64,000 nt of DNA from DUTS01 sp050951605. GTDB taxonomy: Bacteria > Bacillota > Peptococcia > DRI-13 > DTU073. The DNA is taken from assembly GCA_050951605.1 (NCBI GenBank), contig JBMNJJ010000009.1, positions 434,001 through 498,000 of the forward strand. The letters are read 5' to 3'. A program made the translations under genes and the position numbers. The notes under the pieces were generated by a model. The model saw nothing but the letters and a program-made list of their open reading frames with translations. It ran no database searches and was not told the origin of the DNA. This document shows, in pieces, positions 53,179 to 62,370 of the stretch (the stretch's first letter is position 1; every line of letters begins with the position of its first letter).

Positions 53179-54525
53179 ATGTCTCAACATTTTAAGATTA
53201 TTACTTTGGGATGTGCTAAAAACTCTGTTGATAGTGAGCAGATCCAGGGTCTATTATGTAAAATAGGATTAATACCGGTAGAAGACATCTCTCAAGCTGA
53301 AATTATTTTGCTTAATACATGTGGTTTTATTGAAAGTGCAAAACAAGAATCAATTGAAACTATTTTAAAGTTAGCGAAATATAAAGAAGAGGGAAACTGC
53401 CATTATTTAATTATGGTTGGTTGTTTAGTGCAGAAATATGTCGATGAATTAAAAGAGGTTTTACCTGAGGTTGACCTTTTCTTGGGTACCGGAGATATAT
53501 CGGAATTGCCTAAGTTGCTTACTTCTTTGAAAAACGGAGAATCAATTATTCGGGTTACTCAACCGGAAAATTATCTTTATGATGACTGTCTACAAAGAGA
53601 TTATACTTCCGTCAGGTCTTACGCTTATGTAAAGATAGCAGAGGGATGTAATAATTGTTGTACTTATTGTGTAATCCCTCAATTAAGAGGTTCTTATAGA
53701 AGTAGGACGATAAATTCTATTGTAGAAGAAGTAAAAGGGCTGACAGCTAATGGTGTAAAGGAAATAATTTTGCTTGCTCAAGATACGACTTATTATGGAG
53801 TTGATTTAGCAGGAAAATATCTTTTGCCTGAATTATTACGTGAGTTAGTTAAAATCCCTAAGCTTCGTTGGCTTAGGCTTCATTATTGTTATCCTGAACA
53901 TCTTACAGAAGAATTATTACAGGTGATTAAAAACGAAGAAAAGATTTGTAAATATCTAGATATTCCGTTCCAACATATTTCTGATCCTATTTTAAAAGCT
54001 ATGGGAAGGTCTATGCGTAAAGCAGAAATTTTAAATTTAATAAAAAAGATTAAAAGTGTAATTCCTAATGTTACCTTGCGTTCCACATTTATTATAGGAT
54101 TCCCTGGAGAAACGCAAAGTCATTTTAACGAATTATTGGCTTTTTTGCAGGAAATAAAATTTGAAAGAGCAGGTTTTTTTGCTTATTCACAAGAACCGGA
54201 TACACCGGCAGCTTTATTATCCGGACAATTAAGCTCTAAGGAAAAACTCAGACGATTGGAGATAGCTACTCGTTTACAGGAAAAAATTTTAGCAACTAAA
54301 CAATCTCACTTTGTTAATCAAATCGTAGAAATAATTGTTGATGGAGCAAGCCTTGATTATCAAGGGCTTTGGGAAGGAAGGACGAGAAATGATTCTCCGG
54401 AAATAGACGGTATAGTTTATTTTAAATCTAAACCTAAAATCAAAATGGGTGATATAATAAAGATTAAAATTACGCACAGTGAAAATTATGCTCTAATAGG
54501 GGAGATTTGTGATGAATTTAGCTAA
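53179..54525 (+). CDS. rimO: Ribosomal protein S12 (Asp) methylthiotransferase RimO
   Basis: 448 residues. The N-terminal UPF0004 domain (ITLGCAKNSVDSEQIQGLL) holds three cysteines for the auxiliary cluster. The radical-SAM core has CNNCCTYC (CxxxCxxC), and a C-terminal TRAM domain follows (LDYQGLWEGRTRNDSPEIDG). It adds a methylthio group to the conserved aspartate of S12. The cysteine set is complete and IKIAEGCNN is typical of RimO rather than MiaB. AGGAGGC precedes the ATG. Its end overlaps pgsA by 14 bases. Confidence 0.95.
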   Translation: MSQHFKIITLGCAKNSVDSEQIQGLLCKIGLIPVEDISQAEIILLNTCGFIESAKQESIETILKLAKYKEEGNCHYLIMVGCLVQKYVDELKEVLPEVDLFLGTGDISELPKLLTSLKNGESIIRVTQPENYLYDDCLQRDYTSVRSYAYVKIAEGCNNCCTYCVIPQLRGSYRSRTINSIVEEVKGLTANGVKEIILLAQDTTYYGVDLAGKYLLPELLRELVKIPKLRWLRLHYCYPEHLTEELLQVIKNEEKICKYLDIPFQHISDPILKAMGRSMRKAEILNLIKKIKSVIPNVTLRSTFIIGFPGETQSHFNELLAFLQEIKFERAGFFAYSQEPDTPAALLSGQLSSKEKLRRLEIATRLQEKILATKQSHFVNQIVEIIVDGASLDYQGLWEGRTRNDSPEIDGIVYFKSKPKIKMGDIIKIKITHSENYALIGEICDEFS

Positions 54526-55033
54526 TAAACTAACATTATTAAGGATTATTTTGATACCGTTATTTATGTTAATAATTTTAATTCGCATACCATATGGTCA
54601 ATATATCGCTACAGCTATTTTTATTATTGCGGCAAGTACAGATGGTTTAGATGGATATATTGCTCGTAAACATAAACAAGTAACTAATTTAGGTAAACTG
54701 ATGGATCCTTTAGCAGATAAACTTTTAATTACGGCGGCATTAATTGTTTTGGTGGAATTAGGATTACTTGCAGGTTGGATTGCTTTTATCATTATTGGAC
54801 GGGAGTTTTTTGTTACAGGGCTACGAACTATTGCTGCTGCTGAAGGAGTAATTATTGCTGCTAGTAAATTAGGTAAATTAAAAACAGTAACCCAGATTGT
54901 AGCAATTACAGCAATATTGCTTAACATTACCTTTGGTAAACACCTTATGTATATTGCCGTAGTCTTTACCCTTTGGTCAGGGATTGATTATTATTTGAAC
55001 GCTAGAAAAAATTTAAGGTTGAAAGCAGAATGA
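54512..55033 (+). CDS. pgsA: CDP-diacylglycerol-glycerol-3-phosphate 3-phosphatidyltransferase
   Basis: 173 residues with about five membrane helices. The CDP-alcohol phosphotransferase motif is DGLDGYIARKHKQVTNLGKL followed by MDPLADKLL, giving the D-G-D-G-A-R-G-D-D pattern. It makes phosphatidylglycerol phosphate. ATG 54512 follows AGGGGAG by eight bases. Its TGA overlaps the pgpA ATG, so product and next enzyme are coupled. Confidence 0.96.
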   Translation: MNLANKLTLLRIILIPLFMLIILIRIPYGQYIATAIFIIAASTDGLDGYIARKHKQVTNLGKLMDPLADKLLITAALIVLVELGLLAGWIAFIIIGREFFVTGLRTIAAAEGVIIAASKLGKLKTVTQIVAITAILLNITFGKHLMYIAVVFTLWSGIDYYLNARKNLRLKAE

Positions 55034-55464
55034 AAGCATTTATAAAATTTTTAGCAACTGGTTTTTATTCCGGATTTTTCCCTTATTTCCCGGGAACTGT
55101 TGGTAGTTTGCTTGCTTTTATCTTAGCTTGGTTTTTAAAATTAAATTTTTGGTCAATTTTTTTATTATCGCTTATAGGTGTGTATCTATGTACACAAGCC
55201 GAGTTGCTTTTTCAAGAACATGATTGCTCACATATTGTTTTTGATGAATTTTGCGGTGCATTTTGTGCAACTTGGCAGCTTATTTCTGTACCTCAATTTA
55301 TCATAGCGTTTGTTTTATTTCGTTTCTTCGATATTTTAAAACCGGCACCGATTAATACATTACAAAAACTTCCTCGTGGCTGGGGAGTTATGGCTGATGA
55401 CTTGGCAGCTGGCATGATTACGCGCGGTATACTAGCGTTGCTAATCTATTTTGGCATAATCTAA
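55030..55464 (+). CDS. pgpA: Phosphatidylglycerophosphatase A
   Basis: 144 residues, membrane-embedded, of the PgpA family. FLATGFYSGFFPYFPGTVGS, FDEFCGAFCATW and RFFDILKPAP carry the conserved acidic and polar residues. It dephosphorylates the PgsA product to phosphatidylglycerol, so pgsA and pgpA together complete the pathway. The start overlaps the pgsA stop (ATGA). The next 106 bp hold the promoter for the following operon. Confidence 0.93.
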   Translation: MKAFIKFLATGFYSGFFPYFPGTVGSLLAFILAWFLKLNFWSIFLLSLIGVYLCTQAELLFQEHDCSHIVFDEFCGAFCATWQLISVPQFIIAFVLFRFFDILKPAPINTLQKLPRGWGVMADDLAAGMITRGILALLIYFGII

Positions 55465-55502
55465 ATCCTATTTTCCAAGCTTTGTCTAAGGAAAATGTTT
55501 TC

Positions 55503-55532
55503 GTGCTATGTTATAATAAGCACAGATAGCAC
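55503..55532 (+). promoter_or_regulatory. Promoter with inverted repeat flanking the -10 element
   Basis: An extended -10 (TGTTATAAT, TATAAT 55512-55517) lies inside the inverted repeat GTGCTAT (55503-55509) / ATAGCAC (55526-55532). The repeat could be an operator for a dimeric repressor of the 55571-57631 pair, or part of a transcript-end hairpin of pgpA. A -35 is not convincing. Confidence 0.5.
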
Positions 55533-55570
55533 AAGACAAAGACAAGGATAGGAGGGGGTAGAGCCGAGTT

Positions 55571-56134
55571 ATGACAGATAAAATATTGCGTATTTTCATA
55601 ATAATTGTTATAGGAATTATATTTTTTGGCTTATTAGTAGGTGGAACTCATTTTTATCAAAAATTTATCTACCAAAATCCTTTAGAAAAAGCACTAACAA
55701 AAATAGAGGGAATAAAGGTAGTTGAATTAAAACAAGACAAAAATCATCTTGTTATGGAGCTCGAGTTTAACTCACCGGAAGGATTACGAAAGAATTTTTA
55801 TCTTTTGTTAGAGCAATTACAAGAGCAAAAAATAAATGACCTGGAACATTGTCTAATTAAAATAAAAAATACTTCTTATAATGAAGAATTGGCAAATTTT
55901 CTTAAAGAAGCCAAACTACCCCTTTATGAAGCTATAAATACAGGGCATTTTACTGCTTTACCGGAACAACTTACAGTTCTTTCGCAAAAAGATAAACTAA
56001 CTTACGATTTAGAAATCGATAAACAATTTATTTTTATTACTGTCAATAAAGGCGAAAGTTTTGCTCATTTAGTTATCAACAATGGGGATTCACCACTCAA
56101 AATTATTACAATAGGAGGAGAGGAGTATTTCTAA
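55571..56134 (+). CDS. Membrane-anchored protein of unknown function, partner of the FtsH-like gene
   Basis: 187 residues. One N-terminal membrane helix (LRIFIIIVIGIIFFGLLVGG) is followed by an extracytoplasmic domain of about 155 residues with alternating charged strands and helices (EKALTKIEGIKVVELKQDKN). I recognise no family. The stop abuts the ATG of the FtsH-like gene with no spacing, so the two are surely co-translated. Because the FtsH-like protein lacks the usual external domain, this protein may supply an extracytoplasmic substrate-receiving part. That pairing is inference. GGAGGGGG precedes the ATG at a normal distance. Confidence 0.7.
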   Translation: MTDKILRIFIIIVIGIIFFGLLVGGTHFYQKFIYQNPLEKALTKIEGIKVVELKQDKNHLVMELEFNSPEGLRKNFYLLLEQLQEQKINDLEHCLIKIKNTSYNEELANFLKEAKLPLYEAINTGHFTALPEQLTVLSQKDKLTYDLEIDKQFIFITVNKGESFAHLVINNGDSPLKIITIGGEEYF

Positions 56135-57631
56135 ATGAAAAAGAGAGAAATTAGCATTGGACTTCTTTTTGGTGTTCTCTCCTATTTAATTTATATTGGT
56201 TATGATATTAGACCTCTAGTCATTTTGGGAATTTTAGGATATTTCTTCTATATAATTTCTAGAAAAAGAGGGCTATTAAACCTAGCAAATCATCAAAAGG
56301 TTGTTGAAAATATAAACTTTAGTTTTGAAGACATAGGAGGTTTAGATACACCCAAACAAGAATTAAAAGAAGCACTCGAGTTTTTAATTAAATCAAGTTT
56401 AATATACAAAATGGGAATAAGACCGATAAAGGGGATTCTTTTGACCGGTCCTCCCGGTACAGGAAAAACTCTTTTGGCTAAAGCGGCGGCCGGATATTCT
56501 GATGCGGTTTTTATTACTACATCTGGTAGTGAATTTATTGAAATGTATGCCGGTGTTGGAGCCCAAAGAGTTAGAAGCCTATTTCAGAAAGCACGAGAAA
56601 TGGCCAGAATTCAAAAGAAACATAGAGCGATAATTTTTATTGATGAAATTGAGGTTTTAGGTGGAAAAAGAGGAAATAATACCAGCCATTTAGAATATGA
56701 CCAAACTTTAAATCAACTTTTGGTAGAAATGGATGGGATGAACACGCAAACAGATGTTCAGCTCTTGCTGATTGCTGCTACGAATAGACCTGATTTGTTG
56801 GATAGTGCTATTTTACGTCCCGGACGTTTTGATCGTCAGGTTAAAGTAGACCTTCCGGATAAGGAGGCTCGTTTGGCTATTTTAAAACTTCATTGTTTAA
56901 ATAAGCCTTTAGACAAAAATGTTGACCTTGCTGAAATTGCCGCCAGTACCTATGGATTTTCCGGGGCTCATTTGGAAAATGTGGCCAATGAGGCAGCAAT
57001 TTTGGCATTGCGAGAGAAAAGTTCTTTGATCAAACAGATTCATTTGAGGGAAGCGGTGGATAAGGTTATTTTAGGAGAAAAACTTTCTAATAGGTCTAAA
57101 AATGCGGAAACTTTACATCGTGTTTCTATACATGAAACCGGTCATGCGATAATAAGTGAAATCTTAAATCCCGGTTCGGTAGATCAAATTACCGTAACTT
57201 CACGGGGAAATGCCCTTGGTTATGTGCGCCATACTCAAAAGGAAGAACAAGCACTTTATACGAAGTCAGCTTTAGAAAAAGAAATTATGATTCTTTTAGC
57301 CGGTGCACTTAATGAAGAATTGTTTTTAGGGGAGAGAAGTACTGGGGCTGCTAATGACTTTCAACGTGCGATGGAACTTACTCAGCGTATAATTTCTACC
57401 GGTTTATCTAGATTAGGTGTTATTTCTGTAGAACTTTTACCGGGAAAAGAGTTTTATCTTGTTTGTCAAGAAATAATTTTTGAATTAGAGAATAAAACAA
57501 GAAAGATTTTACAAGGCAAAGAAAGTTCGGTTTTAGGAATTGTAGAGGTGCTTAAGTCTAAAGAAAAAATTAGTGGCAAAGAATTTCGACAAATTTTATC
57601 TAGTCATAAAGAAAAGACAATGACAGCGTAA
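56135..57631 (+). CDS. FtsH-like AAA+ membrane metalloprotease (short form)
   Basis: 498 residues against about 600-650 for FtsH. Two membrane helices (8-22 and 27-42) are joined by a very short loop, so the usual external domain is missing. The AAA module has Walker A GPPGTGKT (105-112), Walker B IFIDE (167-171) and second-region-of-homology ATNRPDLLDSAILRPGRFD. The zinc motif HETGH is at 333-337, and a third ligand Asp lies in GAANDFQRA. The protease region is shortened at the end. It is a probable quality-control or sporulation protease. It follows directly on an unknown membrane protein gene. Confidence 0.9.
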   Translation: MKKREISIGLLFGVLSYLIYIGYDIRPLVILGILGYFFYIISRKRGLLNLANHQKVVENINFSFEDIGGLDTPKQELKEALEFLIKSSLIYKMGIRPIKGILLTGPPGTGKTLLAKAAAGYSDAVFITTSGSEFIEMYAGVGAQRVRSLFQKAREMARIQKKHRAIIFIDEIEVLGGKRGNNTSHLEYDQTLNQLLVEMDGMNTQTDVQLLLIAATNRPDLLDSAILRPGRFDRQVKVDLPDKEARLAILKLHCLNKPLDKNVDLAEIAASTYGFSGAHLENVANEAAILALREKSSLIKQIHLREAVDKVILGEKLSNRSKNAETLHRVSIHETGHAIISEILNPGSVDQITVTSRGNALGYVRHTQKEEQALYTKSALEKEIMILLAGALNEELFLGERSTGAANDFQRAMELTQRIISTGLSRLGVISVELLPGKEFYLVCQEIIFELENKTRKILQGKESSVLGIVEVLKSKEKISGKEFRQILSSHKEKTMTA

Positions 57632-57641
57632 AAGATACTAT

Positions 57642-57668
57642 AAAAAGCTCTCAAGGTGAGAGCTTTTT
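57642..57668 (+). terminator. Terminator after the FtsH-like gene
   Basis: AAAAAGCTCTC and GAGAGCTTTTT pair around AAGGT. Confidence 0.9.
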
Positions 57669-57761
57669 ATAGATTTTGAGCTGTTTAAATTTCAAAGTGC
57701 ATTGCTTTATCTCAGTTTTTTCTGTAAAATGGTGCAAGTAGGAAAAAGAAGGTGACTGATG

Positions 57762-59012
57762 ATGCAAGCTGAATTAATTTCTGTGGGAACAGAACTTTTA
57801 TTAGGACAAACCTTAAATACAAATGTTAAATTTTTATCGGAGCAATTAGCCTCTTTAGGCATAAACATTTATTTTCATACTACTGTAGGAGATAATAGGG
57901 AAAGATTGCTTCAAGCTTTACGTATTGCCACAGGAAGGGCTGATTTAATTATTCTTACTGGTGGACTGGGTCCCACAGAAGATGATTTAACTAAAGAAAC
58001 ATTAGCCGATTTTTTGCAACTACCGCTGGAAATTGTTCCGGCTGAACTAGAGCAAATTAAAACTTTATTTAAAAAATCCGCTTTTACTTGGACAAAGAAT
58101 AATGATAAACAGGCTGCTTTTATCCCCGGTTCTTATGTTTTAAAAAACGAAATTGGTTCTGCGCCCGGTATGGCTTTAAAAAAAGGGAAACAAGGTTATA
58201 TAATTCTTCCCGGACCACCTAGGGAAATGACACGAATGTTTTTGCACTATGCTCAACCTTGGATTAAAGAAAATTTTCAAGACGAACTTCAGGGAATACT
58301 CTATTCTAAATTACTAAAGTTTATTGGTATAACTGAATCTGGTTTAGAAACATTATTGACAGATATTTTACATAAGCAAAAAGAAGTAACTCTAGCTCTT
58401 TATGCTAAAGTAGGGGAAATTCAATTACGGATTACAACACGAGCTCAAAATAAAAAGGAATTTGAACAAAAAATTGCTCCAGTTTTTAATGAAATTAAAA
58501 AGCGTACAACTTCTTATTTTTTTACTCAAGATGATGTAACAATAACTGAAGTAGTGGCCCAATTATTACTTGAAAAAAATCTTACGCTTAGTACTGCTGA
58601 ATCATGCACGGGAGGAATGTTGGCAGAAAGCCTAACAACTGTTCCCGGTTCTTCAGCATATTATCTTGGTTCTATTGTTTCCTATGCTAACAGTGTCAAA
58701 ACACAGTTATTGGGAGTTTCGCAGGACCTTTTAGAAAAACATGGTGCAGTTAGTCGAGAAGTTGGTTTGGCTATGGCACAGCGAATTAAAGTTCTTACTG
58801 GTAGTGATTTGGGGATAGGTATAACTGGTATCGCGGGGCCGGAAGGTGGTACCTCGGAAAAACCAGTAGGGCTTGTTTATATTGCATTGGCGACACCGGA
58901 TAATACTATTTGCCATGAGTGCCATTTCATGGGAGATAGAGCAATTATTCGTCGTCGAAGTGTCCTCCGCGCATATTATTTAATTTGGAAATATCTAAAA
59001 AATACGTTATAA
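57762..59012 (+). CDS. cinA: CinA (ADP-ribose pyrophosphatase / nicotinamide-nucleotide amidase)
   Basis: 416 residues. The N-terminal MoaB/MogA-like domain has AELISVGTELLLGQTLN and LTGGLGPTEDDLTKE. The C-terminal PncC deamidase domain has TAESCTGGMLAESLTTVPGS, GAVSREVGLAMA and GITGIAGPEGGTSEKPVGLV. CinA recycles pyridine nucleotide by-products and lies upstream of recA in Firmicutes. ATG 57762 is best spaced from AAGGTG; ATG 57759 directly precedes it. Intact and of usual length. Confidence 0.95.
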   Translation: MQAELISVGTELLLGQTLNTNVKFLSEQLASLGINIYFHTTVGDNRERLLQALRIATGRADLIILTGGLGPTEDDLTKETLADFLQLPLEIVPAELEQIKTLFKKSAFTWTKNNDKQAAFIPGSYVLKNEIGSAPGMALKKGKQGYIILPGPPREMTRMFLHYAQPWIKENFQDELQGILYSKLLKFIGITESGLETLLTDILHKQKEVTLALYAKVGEIQLRITTRAQNKKEFEQKIAPVFNEIKKRTTSYFFTQDDVTITEVVAQLLLEKNLTLSTAESCTGGMLAESLTTVPGSSAYYLGSIVSYANSVKTQLLGVSQDLLEKHGAVSREVGLAMAQRIKVLTGSDLGIGITGIAGPEGGTSEKPVGLVYIALATPDNTICHECHFMGDRAIIRRRSVLRAYYLIWKYLKNTL

Positions 59013-59057
59013 TAAAATAGATCATTTGGTTAATTATGGGAAGGGGATAACTAATTA

Positions 59058-60644
59058 ATGGAAAAATTCAATTTTGGTCATTTAGAAATAAAAAAAGATA
59101 TTGCGAAGGCTTTAAGAGATATGGGGTTTGAGGAACCGACACCTATTCAAGCTGAAGCAATTCCTTTAATTATGGAAAATAAAGATGTTATCGGGCAAGC
59201 ACAGACAGGAACAGGCAAAACTGCCGCTTTTGGTATACCTATAATTGAAAAGATAAATACTCGTTTACCTAAAGTACAAGCGTTAATCTTGACTCCTACT
59301 CGAGAATTAGCTATTCAGGTAGCTAGTGAAATTAGAAACATTGGACGGTATAAAAAAATAAAAGTTCTCCCCATATATGGGGGACAACCTATCGATAGAC
59401 AGATTCGCTCTTTACGAATGGGGGTAAATGTAATTATTGGTACACCGGGAAGAACTTTAGATCATTTAAATCGTAAAACATTAGATCTGAGTAAAATTAA
59501 AATTGCTGTTTTAGATGAAGCTGACGAAATGTTGGATATGGGTTTTATAGATGATATTGAAGCTATTCTTTGTCAGGCACCACAACAGAAACAAACTTTA
59601 CTTTTTTCGGCAACGATGCCTGCACCGATTAAAAAATTATCACAAAAATTTTTACGAAACCCTAATTTTGTTAGTGTTAATAAAGAAACATTAACGGTAC
59701 CGCTTATTGAACAATTTTATTATGAAATAGTTCGGGGAGCTAAAGTTGATGCTCTTTGTAGAATTTTGGATTATGAAAATTATGACTCGGTAATTATATT
59801 TTGTCGAACTAAACGTGGTGTAGACGAGCTTGTGGCTAATTTACAAACAAGAGGTTATTTTGCAGAAGGACTTCATGGCGACTTAACTCAAGCTCAGAGA
59901 GATAAAACAATGAACGCTTTTCGACAAGGAGATGCAGAACTTCTTGTAGCTACTGATGTAGCGGCGAGAGGCTTAGATATTGAACGAGTTAGTCATGTGA
60001 TCAACTATGATATTCCTTTAGACCCGGAAGGATATGTACATAGAATTGGACGAACGGGTCGAGCTGGTAAAGAAGGCAAAGCTCTTACGCTGATTCTTCC
60101 TCAAGAATATCGTCATTTAAGAATGATTGAAAAGCTTATTAAAACAAAAATTACTCGAGCTACTGTACCAACTTTTCAAGAGGTTGTTCAACAACAAAAA
60201 GGGGTTATCCGTAAAGCAATTAAAGATATTATTACTGAGGGTAATTTACGGACATATGAATTGATTATTGAAGAATTAATGCACGATTTTACATCGAAAG
60301 ATATTGCAGCAGCTACTCTTAAATATGCTTTTACTCAACGAGATACTGAGCTCTCGGAATTTGATTTCTCAAAAAGTTTTGGTAATACTGGTGCTCAGAA
60401 AGGAATGGTACGACTTTTTATTACTATTGGGCGTCAACAAAATATTTCTCCACGAGATTTTGTAAAAATAATCTCTGAAGAAACCGGTATACCTCCAAAA
60501 ACAGTAGGGGATATTAGCATTTTTGATAAATTTTCTTTTGTGGAAGTTCCTAAAGAAATGGGTTATCGAGTAATATACTCACTGGATCGTCTTACTATAA
60601 AAGGAAAAAGAATTTCTGTTCAACTAGCTAGACCTCGATCCTAA
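59058..60644 (+). CDS. DEAD-box ATP-dependent RNA helicase with DbpA-type C-terminal domain
   Basis: 528 residues. The Q motif (FEEPTPIQ), motif I AQTGTGKT, Ia PTRELA, Ib TPGR, II DEAD, III SAT, V and VI (HRIGRTGRAGKEG) are all present. The C-terminus ends with a small RNA-binding domain (VRLFITIGRQQNISPRDFVK) of the DbpA/DeaD type. It remodels rRNA and mRNA structure, often in cold. GGAAGGGG precedes the ATG. It lies between cinA and recA, an unusual insertion in that conserved order. Confidence 0.93.
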   Translation: MEKFNFGHLEIKKDIAKALRDMGFEEPTPIQAEAIPLIMENKDVIGQAQTGTGKTAAFGIPIIEKINTRLPKVQALILTPTRELAIQVASEIRNIGRYKKIKVLPIYGGQPIDRQIRSLRMGVNVIIGTPGRTLDHLNRKTLDLSKIKIAVLDEADEMLDMGFIDDIEAILCQAPQQKQTLLFSATMPAPIKKLSQKFLRNPNFVSVNKETLTVPLIEQFYYEIVRGAKVDALCRILDYENYDSVIIFCRTKRGVDELVANLQTRGYFAEGLHGDLTQAQRDKTMNAFRQGDAELLVATDVAARGLDIERVSHVINYDIPLDPEGYVHRIGRTGRAGKEGKALTLILPQEYRHLRMIEKLIKTKITRATVPTFQEVVQQQKGVIRKAIKDIITEGNLRTYELIIEELMHDFTSKDIAAATLKYAFTQRDTELSEFDFSKSFGNTGAQKGMVRLFITIGRQQNISPRDFVKIISEETGIPPKTVGDISIFDKFSFVEVPKEMGYRVIYSLDRLTIKGKRISVQLARPRS

Positions 60645-60719
60645 ATACAGAAAAGACAGTCACCTCAACATTTCATTGCGGCTTTAGCAAGGGGTAGGTG
60701 GGCGGATGAATACTAGTTC

Positions 60720-60749
60720 TTGACTTCGAACACATGTTTGTAGTAAAAT
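60720..60749 (+). promoter_or_regulatory. recA promoter with LexA box
   Basis: TTGACT (60720-60725), 18 nt, TAAAAT (60744-60749). A Bacillus-type LexA site, CGAAC ACAT GTTTG (60727-60740, one mismatch to CGAAC-N4-GTTCG), sits between the two elements, so repressor binding would block polymerase. This predicts SOS control of recA. Confidence 0.8.
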
Positions 60750-60828
60750 ATAAAGGGAGGTGAGAACAATACCAAATAGGCAATACAGTTATTGAATATA
60801 CATATCGAACAAATAGAGGAGGATTTTT

Positions 60829-61833
60829 ATGTCTGATAAAAAGAAAGCACTGGAAATGGCTCTTTCCTCAATTGAAAAACAATTTGGGAAAGGTTCTATC
60901 ATGAGATTGGGTGAAGATGCAGCGAAATTACATGTAGACACAATTTCCACGGGTATTTTAACATTAGATATAGCTTTGGGTGTAGGTGGTGTTCCTCGAG
61001 GAAGGGTTATCGAGATATATGGAGCAGAATCTTCCGGGAAAACTACTATTGCATTACACATTATTGCTGAAGCACAAAAAGCAGGCGGTATTGCTGCTTT
61101 TATTGATGCCGAACATGCTCTAGATCCACTTTATGCACGAAATTTAGGTGTTGATATTGACAATCTTCTTATTTCCCAGCCAGATACAGGAGAGCAAGCT
61201 TTAGAAATTGCTGAAGCCTTAGTAAGAAGCGGTGCCGTTGATGTAGTTGTTATTGATTCAGTAGCAGCTCTTGTGCCCAGAGCTGAAATTGAAGGAGAAA
61301 TGGGAGATTCTCATGTGGGACTTCAAGCTCGTTTAATGTCTCAGGCTTTACGTAAGTTAACCGGGGCAATTAGTAAATCACGTACAACAGCAATTTTTAT
61401 TAATCAAATTCGGGAAAAGGTAGGGATTATGTTTGGTAATCCTGAAGTAACTCCTGGGGGTAGAGCGCTTAAATTTTATTCCTCAGTACGTATGGAAGTA
61501 CGAAAATTAGAAACATTAAAAAGAGGCACAGATATTATCGGTACTCGAACTAGAATTAAGGTAGTTAAAAATAAAATTGCTCCTCCGTTTAAGCAAGCCG
61601 ATTTTGATATTATGTATGGTGAAGGTGTTTCTCGTGAAGGTAGTATAATTGACTTGGCTGCGGATTTAGAAATCATTGAGAAGAGTGGGGCTTGGTATTC
61701 TTATCAGGATATTCGGTTAGGTCAAGGTCGTGAAAATGCCAAACAGTATTTAAAGGATAATCCTGAATTAGCAAAAGAAATTGAAACAAAAGTTCGTGAA
61801 ATTTTTGCTAATCCGGCTGAAAGCGATTCTTAA
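60829..61833 (+). CDS. recA: Recombinase RecA
   Basis: 334 residues. Walker A is GAESSGKTT, Walker B region VVVIDSVAALVP; the MAW region and the DNA-binding loops L1 (EIEGEMGDSHVGLQARLMSQ) and L2 (FINQIREKVGIMFGNPEVTP) are all conserved. It forms filaments on single-stranded DNA, drives strand exchange and triggers LexA cleavage. The acidic C-terminal tail is short. AGAGGAGG precedes the ATG. recX follows 17 bp downstream on the same transcript. Confidence 0.99.
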   Translation: MSDKKKALEMALSSIEKQFGKGSIMRLGEDAAKLHVDTISTGILTLDIALGVGGVPRGRVIEIYGAESSGKTTIALHIIAEAQKAGGIAAFIDAEHALDPLYARNLGVDIDNLLISQPDTGEQALEIAEALVRSGAVDVVVIDSVAALVPRAEIEGEMGDSHVGLQARLMSQALRKLTGAISKSRTTAIFINQIREKVGIMFGNPEVTPGGRALKFYSSVRMEVRKLETLKRGTDIIGTRTRIKVVKNKIAPPFKQADFDIMYGEGVSREGSIIDLAADLEIIEKSGAWYSYQDIRLGQGRENAKQYLKDNPELAKEIETKVREIFANPAESDS

Positions 61834-61850
61834 ATTAATAAATAAATTTT

Positions 61851-62318
61851 GTGACAAAGATGAGTAAAAATCCAATGGTATTAGCCCTAAAAAAATTATC
61901 TTCTCGTGCCCATAGTCAAAAAGAATTAGAAAAGTATTTAGCTAAGTATAATTTTAGTCAAGATGAGATAAATGAAGTAATTATAAAATTATTATCTTGG
62001 GGATATCTTGATGATAAGAAGTTAGCGATGGATTGGTATATGTATTATACAAGTAATAAACCGCATGGATATTTATATATCTATAAAAAACTGCAAGAAA
62101 AAGGTATTCCTAAAGAGATTATTACATCACTTTTAGAAGATTATGATGAAGAAAAAGAACTAGCACGAGCACGGAATTTAGCAGAAAAATTTATAGCTAA
62201 TAAAGTAAATCAAAAATCACAATATAAGCTAAAAAGTATGTTAGCACGTTATTTATACCGAAAAGGCTTTCTTGAAGTTAATATTATGAAAATTCTAGCT
62301 GAGTTTTTTCCTTTATAA
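61851..62318 (+). CDS. recX: Regulatory protein RecX
   Basis: 155 residues (152 from ATG 61860). It has the three-helix tandem repeats of RecX: ALKKLSSRAHSQKELEKYLA, then LLSWGYLDDKKLAMDWYMYY, then LQEKGIPKEIITSLL and YLYRKGFLEVNIMKILAEFF. It binds inside the RecA filament groove and limits its activity. The start is GTG 61851 or ATG 61860; no strong ribosome site precedes either, so translation may depend on reading through from recA. Confidence 0.9.
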   Translation: MTKMSKNPMVLALKKLSSRAHSQKELEKYLAKYNFSQDEINEVIIKLLSWGYLDDKKLAMDWYMYYTSNKPHGYLYIYKKLQEKGIPKEIITSLLEDYDEEKELARARNLAEKFIANKVNQKSQYKLKSMLARYLYRKGFLEVNIMKILAEFFPL

Positions 62319-62335
62319 CATAATTTGTCGATTGC

Positions 62336-62364
62336 TTGACAGCTACTTTATAAACAATTAAAAT
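62336..62364 (+). promoter_or_regulatory. Promoter of rny
   Basis: TTGACA (62336-62341), a 17-nt spacer and TAAAAT (62359-62364), consensus spacing. It drives the leader and rny from about 62371. Confidence 0.85.
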
Positions 62365-62370
62365 TAAATT

